From positions 310,001 through 374,000 of the forward strand of contig NZ_CP133019.1 in the NCBI RefSeq assembly GCF_030866805.1: a stretch of DNA of 64,000 bases. The letters run 5' to 3'. The stretch is from Microbacterium terrisoli. GTDB lineage: Bacteria > Actinomycetota > Actinomycetes > Actinomycetales > Microbacteriaceae. Every line of letters begins with the position of its first letter. Positions within the stretch are counted from its first letter, which is position 1. The notes under the pieces are model-generated. The model was not told the origin of the DNA and ran no database searches. It saw nothing but the letters and a program-made list of their open reading frames with translations. This document shows positions 50,832 through 58,569 of the stretch, in pieces. The position numbers and the translations under genes were made by a program.

Positions 50832-52094
50832 ATGCGGCTCTACTGTGAGTCGGTGAGCCGCCGCAGCTGGGCTTTCGACATCGCGATCGCGGTCGTGGTC
50901 GCGGCCCTCGGCGCGGCCGAAGCAATCTGGGGCTTCAACGCGACGCATCGTCAGGGACCGGTGGCGGCCGAGGCCGCCGTGTACGTCGTGACCGGGCTGC
51001 TGCTCGTGCTGCGCCGGGTCACGCCGATCCGGTGCCTGGCGGCGATCACGGTGGCCAGTGCCATCGAGTTCTCGATCTTCGGTTCGCCCGAAGGGATGGG
51101 TGTGGCATTCCCCGGCACCATCGGCGCGTACTCGGTCGGCCGCTACGTCGACCGTCGCCGATCGTGGTGGGGGCTCGTGCTGGTCGCCGTGCTGTGGACA
51201 GCGTGGAGCGTGTTCGATCCAGTGGTCACCACCCCGCTGCTGCGGCTCGAGCAGCTCGGGTGGATCTCACCGTGGGTGGTCGCATGGCTCGTCGGCGCGC
51301 TTGTGCGCAGCCAGACGCTGCATGCCGCGCAGCGCCGAGTGGTGCGCGCCGAGCGCGAGGCGCGTGCCGTCGTCGAAGAGCGCAACCGCATCGCACGCGA
51401 GCTGCACGACGTCTTGGGACACAGCGTGAGCGTCATGACCGTGCAGGCCTCGGCGGTGCGGCGCCGGCTCGGCCCCGATCAGGTCGAGGAGCGCCGCGCA
51501 CTCGAGACGGTCGAGGCGGTGGGGCGCGAAGCGCTCGACGAGATGCGGCGCATGGTCGGGATGCTGCGGCAATCCGATGACGGTGCCGATCGCGTTCCCA
51601 CCCCAGGCACGGGCCAGCTCGACGACCTGGTCGAGAAGTTCCGCGTCGCCGGGCTGCCGGTGCGCCTGCACCGGACCGGCATCGGGCGCGAACTGCCGGC
51701 CGGGCTCGACCTCACCGTCTACCGGATCGTGCAGGAGGGGCTGACCAACGCGCTGCGCCATGCGGTCGCTCCGGGTGCCGTCGAGGTCGAGCTCGCGTAC
51801 GGCGACGGGGCGGTCGAGGTGAGAGTACGCGACGACGGCCGCGCGGCCGATGACGCGGCTGAACCCGATCCGGCCGTGGGGCACGGCTTGCTCGGCATGC
51901 GCGAACGGGTCGCCCTGTATGGCGGCACGCTGCGTGCTGGACCACGCGACGGCGGGTTCGTGCTCGCTGCGCGCCTGCCGATCTCTGCTGACGAGGACGG
52001 TGCGGACGAGGGCGGTGCGGACGAGGGCCGTGCGGACGAGGGCGGGGCGCGTGAGGGCGGGGCCGATGCGATCGACAGGACGACGCCCGCATGA
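50832..52094 (+). CDS. NarL-type sensor histidine kinase, system 1
   Basis: 420 residues from ATG 50832 (ATG 50817 and GTG 50853 are in frame; none has a good site). Four or five N-terminal helices with short loops, then HisKA_3 with the phospho-accepting His at about 192 in IARELHDVLGHSVSVM, and a HATPase domain with VYRIVQEGLTNALRHA and GHGLLGMRERV. The helix-only sensor suggests an intramembrane or membrane-stress signal. The C-terminal tail is a repeated Asp-Glu-Gly-Gly-Ala unit encoded by five 15-base repeats. Overlaps the regulator gene by ATGA. Confidence 0.9.
   Translation: MRLYCESVSRRSWAFDIAIAVVVAALGAAEAIWGFNATHRQGPVAAEAAVYVVTGLLLVLRRVTPIRCLAAITVASAIEFSIFGSPEGMGVAFPGTIGAYSVGRYVDRRRSWWGLVLVAVLWTAWSVFDPVVTTPLLRLEQLGWISPWVVAWLVGALVRSQTLHAAQRRVVRAEREARAVVEERNRIARELHDVLGHSVSVMTVQASAVRRRLGPDQVEERRALETVEAVGREALDEMRRMVGMLRQSDDGADRVPTPGTGQLDDLVEKFRVAGLPVRLHRTGIGRELPAGLDLTVYRIVQEGLTNALRHAVAPGAVEVELAYGDGAVEVRVRDDGRAADDAAEPDPAVGHGLLGMRERVALYGGTLRAGPRDGGFVLAARLPISADEDGADEGGADEGRADEGGAREGGADAIDRTTPA
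51990..52064 (+). repeat. Five 15-base tandem repeats at the kinase 3' end
   Basis: Units beginning at 51990, 52005, 52020, 52035 and 52050 of the type GACGAGGGCGGTGCG. They encode repeated acidic pentapeptides (DEGGA) after the ATPase domain. Copy number can change in frame. Confidence 0.85.
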
Positions 52095-52741
52095 GCATCG
52101 GCATCCTCATCGCCGACGACCAGGCGCTCGTGCGCCGGGGCTTTCGCATGATCCTCGAGATCGAACCGGATCTCGAGGTGGTAGGCGAGGCCGTCGACGG
52201 CGCGGATGCCGTGGCGAAGACGAGGATGCTGCGACCCGACATCGTGCTCATGGACGTGCGGATGCCCAGGGTCGACGGCATCGAGGCCACCCAGCGCATC
52301 GTCGCCGACCCGGCGACGGGTGGGGTGCGAGTGCTGATGCTGACGACCTTCGACATGGACGGCTATGTGTACGATGCGCTGCAGGCCGGAGCCAGCGGCT
52401 TTCTGCTCAAGGATGTCGTGCCCGAGTTCCTCGTCTCGGGGATCCGGTCCGTGTACGCCGGCGAGTCGCTGCTGGCGCCGAGCGTCACGCGGCGGTTGAT
52501 CTCGGCCTTCCTCGAGCACGCACCGGTCGAGGCATCCGGCGACGAGGCGCTGACCGCGCGTGAGCGCGAGACGCTGCTGCTGCTGGCCCAGGGACTGACC
52601 AACGCCGAGATCGCGCAGCGCCTGTTCGTCTCTGAGACCACCGTGAAGACGCACGTCGGTCGCGTGCTCGCCAAGCTCGAGCTGCGCGACCGCGTGCAGG
52701 CCGTGATCTATGCGTACGAGCACGGGCTGGCCGGGCGATGA
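52091..52741 (+). CDS. NarL-type response regulator, system 1
   Basis: 216 residues. Receiver domain with acidic pocket ADD at 8-10, phospho-acceptor Asp55 in IVLMDVRMPRVDG, conserved Thr in LMLTTFDMDGY and Lys in FLLKDVVPE; LuxR helix-turn-helix at the C-terminus (NAEIAQRLFVSETTVKTHV). Start overlaps the kinase stop. Its 3' end overlaps the convergent membrane-protein gene by 34 bases. Confidence 0.93.
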   Translation: MSIGILIADDQALVRRGFRMILEIEPDLEVVGEAVDGADAVAKTRMLRPDIVLMDVRMPRVDGIEATQRIVADPATGGVRVLMLTTFDMDGYVYDALQAGASGFLLKDVVPEFLVSGIRSVYAGESLLAPSVTRRLISAFLEHAPVEASGDEALTARERETLLLLAQGLTNAEIAQRLFVSETTVKTHVGRVLAKLELRDRVQAVIYAYEHGLAGR

Positions 52742-53391
52742 TTCCCCGCGTCCGCCCGGCGCCGGGTGCCCCTGCTGTCCCGAGCGACGGCGACGAGGAT
52801 CGCGCCCCAGACCGCGGCCAGTGCGACGAGCTGGACGACGCCGGCGATCGGCCCGCCGAACAGGTTCGCGCCGGCGGTGAGCACCGCCGCGATCGGCACC
52901 CACACGCCGACCCGCCGCGCGATGCGCAACCCGATCGTCAGCACGATCGGCCCGAGCGAATAGCAGACCAGGAACACCACGAGCAGCACATTGCCGAGCG
53001 CATCGGCATCGGCGGCCGACTCCATGGCCGCGGTGCCGTCGGATGGCAGCTGTGCGGCGGCGACGGCACCGTAGACGCCGAAGAACAGCGCGAGGTGCCC
53101 GATGCCGGCGGCCAGGCCCGCGCCCGTCGTCAGCGCGCCGATGGACGTGGCGAGGCGGCCGCGCGCGGGAGCGAGCCGCACTGCGGCGGGCAGGCCGGCC
53201 AGCCAGACGAGCGGCCCGAACACCGATAGCACGCCGAGCACCAGCCATGCCGTCGGAAACTGCTCGGCCGCGCTCACGGCCGTGGGATCAGGCCCTGACG
53301 GCTGCAGCATCCACTGCGCGATGCTCGTGACGATGAGGCTCAGCGGTCCGACCGTCAGCGCGGTCAGAGCGAGGGGTTTGTCGAGGGACAT
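52708..53391 (-). CDS. Small integral membrane protein paired with two-component system 2
   Basis: 227 residues, six or so helices (LTALTVGPLSLIVTSIAQW, WLVLGVLSVFGPLVWLAG, VLLVVFLVCYSLGPIVLTIG, GVVQLVALAAVWGAILVAV). Similar size and topology to the protein at 49973-50683 but little direct identity by eye. Divergent from the second kinase gene. It ends inside the 3' end of regulator 1, so the two transcripts converge. Confidence 0.78.
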   Translation of the reverse strand: MSLDKPLALTALTVGPLSLIVTSIAQWMLQPSGPDPTAVSAAEQFPTAWLVLGVLSVFGPLVWLAGLPAAVRLAPARGRLATSIGALTTGAGLAAGIGHLALFFGVYGAVAAAQLPSDGTAAMESAADADALGNVLLVVFLVCYSLGPIVLTIGLRIARRVGVWVPIAAVLTAGANLFGGPIAGVVQLVALAAVWGAILVAVARDSRGTRRRADAGNHRPASPCSYA

Positions 53392-53547
53392 GGTGGATTC
53401 CTTTCACGGGATATCGATGTCGCCATCGTGCGGCGCAGCGCACGTGTCGCGCGTCGGTGTGCCGGATGAATCCCGTCCGCCGGACGGTGGTTCGGTGTCG
53501 CCCGCGCGGGGGACATCCGCGCGGTGCGACATGACTAGAGTGAGCGC

Positions 53548-54744
53548 ATGCGCGGTGCCATCGCCCGCTTTCGGCGGCGCAGGCTCTGGGGGCTTCCGGC
53601 TGCGGATGTGGCCCTAGCCGGGACGCTGTGCGTCGTGGCGGTGGTCAGCGTGCTCACCGGCAACCCCGACGAGGGATCGCCGGCGGTGACGCTGCCGGTG
53701 GCGATCGCCTCGACGCTGGCACTGGTGTGGCGGCGGACGCGGCCGCCGGTCACCATCGCGCTGCTGATCGTTACCGGAGTCGCTCAGACGCTGCTGACTC
53801 AGGTGCCCGGGTCGTTGTGGTCGCTGGCGGTGTACGTCATCGCGATGTATTCGCTGGCAGCGTGGACGACCGAGGCGGTCGCCGCTTTCGCCGGCGCGGT
53901 GTTCGTCGTGGTGCTGCTGGTGGAGGAACGCCTTGCCAGCGGCGTGGACTACGTGTTCATCCTGCTGCTGTTCGGCGGCGTCTGGCTGCTGGGCCGTGCG
54001 AGCCGCAGTTGGCGCGGCCGGGTGCGAGTGGCCGAGCACGGTCGGCAGGAGGCCGCCCGATTGGCCACCGCCGAGGAGCGGCTGCGCATCGCGCGCGATC
54101 TGCACGATGTCGTCGCCCACAGTCTCGGGGCGATCGCGGTGCAGGCCGATGCGGCTGAGGCGGCGCTGCACGTGGCCCCCGAGCGTGCGGTCGAGCCGGT
54201 GCGGGCGATCCGTGAGACGGCGCGGGTGGCGCTGGCAGACATCCGACGTGTGCTCGACGTGCTGCGCAACACGGATGAGGACGGAGTCGACACGGCCGGG
54301 ATCGAGGGGTCCGGAGAGGGGACCGGGACCGGTGTCGGCGGTCCCGGGATCGCCGCGGTCGCCCCGCTCATCGCTGCGGCGCGGGCCAGTGGCATGACGG
54401 TGGCGCTGCACCTTTCGCCGGCGCCGGTGCCTGCGCCTCAGGCGGTCGAGCTCGCGTGCTATCGGATCGTTCAGGAGGGGCTGACCAATGCGCGCCGGCA
54501 CGCCCCGGGTGCCAGCGTGACCGTGGAGGTCGACGCACGCGCCGACGCTGTCGTCGTCAGCGTCGTGAACGACCGTGCGCCGGCGCCGGTGCTTTCTCGG
54601 GCGCCCTCGTCATCGCCGGGGCTCGGCCTGCGTGGGATGCAGGAACGGGTCACCGCGCTCGGCGGCGCACTGGTGGCCGGGCCGAGCGGCGACGGCGGAT
54701 TCGCGGTGCGGGCCGAGATCCCCCTGCGGGAGAGCGCGTCATGA
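53548..54744 (+). CDS. NarL-type sensor histidine kinase, system 2
   Basis: 398 residues. Five or six N-terminal helices without a large periplasmic loop, HisKA_3 with His at about 185 in IARDLHDVVAHSLGAI, and a HATPase domain with CYRIVQEGLTNARRHA and GLGLRGMQERV. Same architecture as kinase 1, pointing to an old duplication. Stop overlaps the regulator start (ATGA). Confidence 0.92.
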   Translation: MRGAIARFRRRRLWGLPAADVALAGTLCVVAVVSVLTGNPDEGSPAVTLPVAIASTLALVWRRTRPPVTIALLIVTGVAQTLLTQVPGSLWSLAVYVIAMYSLAAWTTEAVAAFAGAVFVVVLLVEERLASGVDYVFILLLFGGVWLLGRASRSWRGRVRVAEHGRQEAARLATAEERLRIARDLHDVVAHSLGAIAVQADAAEAALHVAPERAVEPVRAIRETARVALADIRRVLDVLRNTDEDGVDTAGIEGSGEGTGTGVGGPGIAAVAPLIAAARASGMTVALHLSPAPVPAPQAVELACYRIVQEGLTNARRHAPGASVTVEVDARADAVVVSVVNDRAPAPVLSRAPSSSPGLGLRGMQERVTALGGALVAGPSGDGGFAVRAEIPLRESAS

Positions 54745-55400
54745 TCCGCGTCCTCATCGCGGACGATCAGGCGCTGGTGCGCACGGGCTTCCACCTGATC
54801 CTCGATCTCGAACCCGACATCGAGGTGGTCGCCGAGGCCGCCGACGGAGTCGAGTGCGTGCAGGGCGTGCAGCGTCACCACCCCGACGTCGTCCTGATGG
54901 ACGTCCGGATGCCGCGTCTTGACGGTATCGAAGCCACGCGCCGTCTGACTGCGGCCGGCAGCCGCGCTCGCGTCCTCGTTCTGACGACGTTCGACCTCGA
55001 CGAGTACGCCTACGAGTCGCTGCGCGCGGGAGCGGCCGGCTTTCTGCTGAAGGATGCTCCGCGCGAGCAGCTCGTCTCGGCGATTCGGCAGGTCGTCGAC
55101 GGCGACGCGCTGCTCGCGCCGTCGGTGACGCGCCGGCTGATCGAGCGTTTCGCGCAGCTGCAGCGGGGGGATGCGGCATCCACCGCATTCGCGTCGCTCA
55201 GTGCCCGTGAACGCGAAGTCATGGGCCTGATCACCCGTGGCCTGTCGAACGGTGAGATCGCGCGTGAGCTGTACCTCGGCGAGGCGACCGTGAAGACGCA
55301 CATCGCGCGCCTCCTCGGCAAACTCGGCGCCCGCGACCGCATCCAGGCGATCGTGATGGCGTACGAGTGCGGTTTCGTGCGGCCTGGCGAGCGCGCGTGA
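54741..55400 (+). CDS. NarL-type response regulator, system 2
   Basis: 219 residues. Receiver with ADD at 7-9, phospho-acceptor Asp54 in VVLMDVRMPRLDG, Thr in LVLTTFDLDEY and Lys in FLLKDAPRE; C-terminal LuxR DNA-binding domain (NGEIARELYLGEATVKTHI). Clearly homologous to regulator 1. ATG overlaps the kinase stop. Confidence 0.93.
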   Translation: MIRVLIADDQALVRTGFHLILDLEPDIEVVAEAADGVECVQGVQRHHPDVVLMDVRMPRLDGIEATRRLTAAGSRARVLVLTTFDLDEYAYESLRAGAAGFLLKDAPREQLVSAIRQVVDGDALLAPSVTRRLIERFAQLQRGDAASTAFASLSAREREVMGLITRGLSNGEIARELYLGEATVKTHIARLLGKLGARDRIQAIVMAYECGFVRPGERA

Positions 55401-55417
55401 GGGCCCGCGTCAGCGGG

Positions 55418-55516
55418 TCACCCGGCGGGCAGCAGCCCACCCATCAGGGTCTCCACGCGGCCGCGGATCTCGTCGCGGATGCGACGCACGGTGGCGACGT
55501 CCTGACCGCGTCCACG
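55418..55516 (-). pseudogene. C-terminal remnant of an ArsC-type arsenate reductase
   Basis: The minus strand reads GQDVATVRRIRDEIRGRVET then LMGGLLPAG and stops at 55420-55418. This matches the last helix of low-molecular-weight-phosphatase-type arsenate reductases of actinobacteria. No upstream catalytic domain (CxxxxxR loop) is present; the frame ends in unrelated sequence near 55516. Its position downstream of an ArsN1-like gene and an ars-type flavoprotein supports the call. Confidence 0.6.
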
Positions 55517-55551
55517 GCACGGTGGGTGTGTCGGTCATGATCGCTGACCTG

Positions 55552-56073
55552 TCAAGGCTTGTGGTTGGTGCCGTTGCGAGTCGAGCGGCGCTCGACGAGC
55601 ACGGTGTCGCGCCAGGTTCCGGCGTGGGCGCCGAGCTGCGATTCCGCGACGCGCTCCCTCGTCCCGATGACGCGGAATCCCGACCGCTCGTGCAGGTGCA
55701 GGCTGGCGGTGTTCTCGGGGAAGATGCTCGACTGGATCGTCCAGAACCCCGCCTCGTCCGCCGCAGCCACGAACGCGTTCAGCAGCTGCCCGCCGATCCC
55801 CTCACCGCGATGGTCGGGATGAACGTAGACGGAGTGTTCGATGACCCCGCGATACGCGTGCCGTGTGGAAACGGCGGATGCAGCCGCCCATCCCACCACC
55901 CGGCCCTCGTCGTCGGTGGCGACCAGGCGCGGAGAGGGGAGCTTGCCCGCGTCGAACTCGTTCCAGGTCGGAGTGCGAACCTCGAAGGTGGCTTCGCCGC
56001 CGGCGATCCCCGCGGCGAAGATGCGCTCGACCTGGGGCCAGTCGGTCGCGGCCATCTGCCGGATCGTGGTCAT
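55552..56073 (-). CDS. arsN1: GNAT acetyltransferase, ArsN1/phosphinothricin acetyltransferase-like
   Basis: 173 residues of the Pat/ArsN1 branch of GNAT. IRQMAATDWPQVERIFAAGI and ATFEVRTPTW form the substrate half; VYVHPDHRGEGIGGQLLNAF binds acetyl-CoA; ASLHLHERSGFRVIG and WRDTVLVERRS close the fold. Family members acetylate the amino group of phosphinothricin or of arsinothricin. The start overlaps the flavoprotein stop by ATGA, and ArsR is divergent, so the arsenical substrate is the better guess. The symbol is by resemblance and context. Confidence 0.78.
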   Translation of the reverse strand: MTTIRQMAATDWPQVERIFAAGIAGGEATFEVRTPTWNEFDAGKLPSPRLVATDDEGRVVGWAAASAVSTRHAYRGVIEHSVYVHPDHRGEGIGGQLLNAFVAAADEAGFWTIQSSIFPENTASLHLHERSGFRVIGTRERVAESQLGAHAGTWRDTVLVERRSTRNGTNHKP

Positions 56074-57395
56074 GCGCAGCAGGACCCCGCCGCGCTGTCG
56101 CCGGTCGAGCAGACCCCGGTCGCCGGCAGGGTGAGCTGCACCTGGGATGCCGCGGGGAGGTCGCCGTTCAGCCAGGCGGTGATGGAACGGACCTGCTCGT
56201 AGCCGGTGGCAAGCAGGAAGGTCGGGGCCCGCCCGTATGACTTCATGCCGACGATGAAGAACCCCTGCTCGGGGTGGGTGAGTTCTCGGAATCCGTGCGG
56301 CGAGACCGTGCCGCAGGAGTGCAGATTCGGATCGATCAGCGGTGCGAGACGCTTCGGCGCCTCGACGATGTCGTCCAGCTCGAGACGGACCTCGCGCAGC
56401 ATGTCGAGGTCTGGCCGGAACCCGGTCGCGTTGACCACCAGATCCGCGTCCAGTACGGCGGGTTCGCCGTGGCGAGTGCCTGAAAGCCGGATGCCGCGCC
56501 CGGCCGGAGAGGGGGACACCCGGGAGATCTCGAACGAATCCACCACCGTGATCGTACCGGCGGCGACGAACCGGTCCACCCGCGTGCCGAGCGTGGCGCG
56601 ATCGGGCAGCTCGTCGTCCGGGGATGACGAGACGCGGGCGGCGGATCGATTGCGGATGGCCCAGGTCACCTGTGTGCCCGGCTCCTCACGGGCGAGCTGG
56701 CCGAGACCGATCAGCGTGTTGGCCGCCGAGTGTCCTGCGCCGACCACCACGGTGTGCCTGCCGGTGAACAGGGCGCGATCGACGCCGAGCACGTCCGGCA
56801 GCGCGTGAACGATTCGGTCCCGGACCTGATCGATGCCCAGCGGCGGCAACCCGGTGGAAGCAAGCGGATTGGGTGTGGTGTAGGTGCCGGATGCGTCGAT
56901 CACCGCGCGCGCGGTCACTTCCGAGACCTGCCCGTCGCGCGTCTGCACGCGCAGCAGGAACGGCGTCGTGGCTCGTCCCGCGGTGCGGGTGCGGTCCATG
57001 CCCTCCCGCGTCACCGCGACCACCCGGGTGCCGAACCGGATCCGCGGCCCGATCTCGGGCAGTTCGGTCAGTGGCAGCAGGTAGTCGTCCACGAGCTCGT
57101 GCCCGGTCGGCGCCCGCCCCTCCGGGGCCGGCATCACCCACCCCGACCTCTCCAACAAGCGACGGGATGCGGGATCGACCAGATGCCGCCAGGGAGAGAA
57201 CAAGCGGGTGTGTCCCCACAGCCGGATCGACGCGGCCACTTCGTCGCCGGCTTCGAGAATGGTGAACTCGGTTCCGCGTTCGGCGAGGTTCGCCGCGGCT
57301 GCCAGCCCGATCGGGCCGGCGCCGATGATCACCACGGGCAGTGCCGCCAACCGGTCGGTGGTCGCGACACGGGGTGTGAGGTCAAGCAGGGTCAC
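56070..57395 (-). CDS. FAD/NAD(P)-dependent flavoprotein of the arsenic-resistance type
   Basis: 441 residues from GTG 57395, which has a perfect GGAGG five bases upstream; an ATG at 57416 lies inside the promoter region. N-terminal FAD motif VVIIGAGPIGLAAAANLAER, second dinucleotide site VVVGAGHSAANTLIGLG and LVVNATGFRPDLD show a flavin monooxygenase/thioredoxin-reductase-like layout. The C-terminus ends with a Cys-rich GVCSTGDSAAGSCCA that could bind As(III). Such flavoproteins accompany arsR in actinobacterial ars clusters; the reaction is not established. Confidence 0.8.
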   Translation of the reverse strand: MTLLDLTPRVATTDRLAALPVVIIGAGPIGLAAAANLAERGTEFTILEAGDEVAASIRLWGHTRLFSPWRHLVDPASRRLLERSGWVMPAPEGRAPTGHELVDDYLLPLTELPEIGPRIRFGTRVVAVTREGMDRTRTAGRATTPFLLRVQTRDGQVSEVTARAVIDASGTYTTPNPLASTGLPPLGIDQVRDRIVHALPDVLGVDRALFTGRHTVVVGAGHSAANTLIGLGQLAREEPGTQVTWAIRNRSAARVSSSPDDELPDRATLGTRVDRFVAAGTITVVDSFEISRVSPSPAGRGIRLSGTRHGEPAVLDADLVVNATGFRPDLDMLREVRLELDDIVEAPKRLAPLIDPNLHSCGTVSPHGFRELTHPEQGFFIVGMKSYGRAPTFLLATGYEQVRSITAWLNGDLPAASQVQLTLPATGVCSTGDSAAGSCCA

Positions 57396-57414
57396 GGGAT
57401 CCTCCACGCAGAAC

Positions 57415-57483
57415 ATCGATGATTGTCGATGTTCAGTATGAAACCGTCTATCGATGATTGTCAATATCGATTATCATCGATGT
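57415..57483. promoter_or_regulatory. ArsR operator-promoter region
   Basis: ATCGATGATTGTCGAT (57415-57430) and ATCGATGATTGTCAAT (57450-57465) are 15/16 identical and 35 bases apart. The second overlaps a 9-base inverted repeat ATCGATGAT (57450-57458)/ATCATCGAT (57473-57481). On the minus strand TTGACA (57464-57459), 18 bases, CATACT (57440-57435) make a good promoter for the flavoprotein, with one repeat over the -35 and the other at the start site. The arsR ATG follows the operator by two bases with no ribosome binding site, so its mRNA may be leaderless. Confidence 0.7.
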
Positions 57484-57840
57484 ATGGCTCAGCTGCTCCC
57501 TGTCACCGACGTCACCGCGGAAGCGATGACGTGCTGCGCGCCCCTGGTGAAAGCGCCTCTGGGGCAAGCCGAAGCGGATCGGCTCGCGGTCACGCTGAAA
57601 GCACTGGCTGATCCCGCTCGCCTGCGGCTGTTGTCGATCGTCGCCTCCAGTCAGGGGCGAGAGGCGTGCGTGTGCGATCTGACAGACCCGATCGGACTCA
57701 GCCAACCCACGGTCTCGCATCACCTGAAGGTCCTCACCGAGGCCGGATTCCTCACGCGGTCCAAGCGGGGGACGTGGGCGTATTACCGGCTGGTGCCGGA
57801 GGCTCTCGAGGGCGTGGCCAAGACTCTCGTGACGGCGTGA
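57484..57840 (+). CDS. arsR: ArsR/SmtB-family metalloregulator
   Basis: 118 residues. Winged helix with LADPARLRLLSIVAS and SQPTVSHHLKVLTEAGF. Two possible thiol sites: the CC pair near the N-terminus (MTCCAPLV) and CVCDL in the alpha-3 helix, the classic As(III)/Sb(III) sensing motif. It should repress the divergent flavoprotein-arsN1 operon and itself, and release DNA on binding arsenite. Confidence 0.9.
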   Translation: MAQLLPVTDVTAEAMTCCAPLVKAPLGQAEADRLAVTLKALADPARLRLLSIVASSQGREACVCDLTDPIGLSQPTVSHHLKVLTEAGFLTRSKRGTWAYYRLVPEALEGVAKTLVTA

Positions 57841-57939
57841 GATCCGTCCGTCGGCTCCGACTCGCCAGGCGAGAGAGGACGTCCGCGGCGCCGGCCGTTG
57901 CGCGCACAGAGATGACCGCGGCGCCGCGCTGCCGGACGG

Positions 57940-58284
57940 TCAGGGCGCCGTGGGGCCGAGCGTGGGCGTGTCGGCTGAGACTGTCGGGCGCCGCTCTTTC
58001 AACTCGACGAAGATGACGTGGGTTGCGGTGTCTCCGACATTGTGTCCGGCGTGCGTCTGCGCGTCGAGCCACCGTGCCTGCCCCGCATCGAGGTGCACCG
58101 GCACGTGCCTGCAGCCCGACGAGATCTCCCGCTCGAACGAAGAGAGGGTGACCATGACGCTGTCGGGATGCTCGTGCGGATGCGTCCGGTCTCCCGGCCG
58201 GTCGCGGTACTCGAGCACGCGCACGCGCTCGTTCTCCCAGAGCACGCGGTAGTGATCCGGATCTGTCGCAACGGGATCTGGCAT
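57940..58284 (-). CDS. Small cupin-like protein
   Basis: 114 residues. A single beta-barrel domain with potential metal ligands in DRTHPHEHPDSVMVTL and QTHAGHNVGDTATHVIFVEL. Short cupin-like proteins of this kind are annotated as cytoplasmic proteins of unknown function. No operon partner. Confidence 0.7.
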   Translation of the reverse strand: MPDPVATDPDHYRVLWENERVRVLEYRDRPGDRTHPHEHPDSVMVTLSSFEREISSGCRHVPVHLDAGQARWLDAQTHAGHNVGDTATHVIFVELKERRPTVSADTPTLGPTAP

Positions 58285-58396
58285 GGCGACACGATATGCC
58301 CAGGGAACGGCATTGACAATCCTCCGGTGCGAGCAACGAACCGTGGCACATCGTGTTCATCTCGCAGGGGCGATCTGCGCGATGGGTGGGTCCGAT

Positions 58397-58528
58397 CCTC
58401 GCGTGAAGCGAGGGGTTCTGGCGAAACGAGGGCCGAATCGCCCGATGCGATCCTCGTTTCGTGAGATCCCCTCGCCTCGGGCGAGGGGAAGGGCGAGGTG
58501 CTCGGGCGAGGGCGAGGTGCTCGGGCGA
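58397..58528. repeat. Multi-palindrome and tandem-repeat element
   Basis: Three nested features: a hairpin CCTCGC (58397-58402)/GCGAGG (58408-58413); a long imperfect inverted repeat with arms 58408-58431 and 58452-58475 (21 of 24 pair; GCGAGGGG and CGAAACGAGG are the perfect parts) and a 20-base loop; and a perfect 19-base tandem repeat GGGCGAGGTGCTCGGGCGA at 58491-58509 and 58510-58528. It lies after the copA stop (58570, minus strand), so it may end that transcript, but its complexity resembles a REP-like element. No gene is seen in 58285-58569. Confidence 0.7.
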
Positions 58529-58569
58529 GATGCCCGGGCGGGATGCCGGCCGCGACCGGCCGACCGAAC

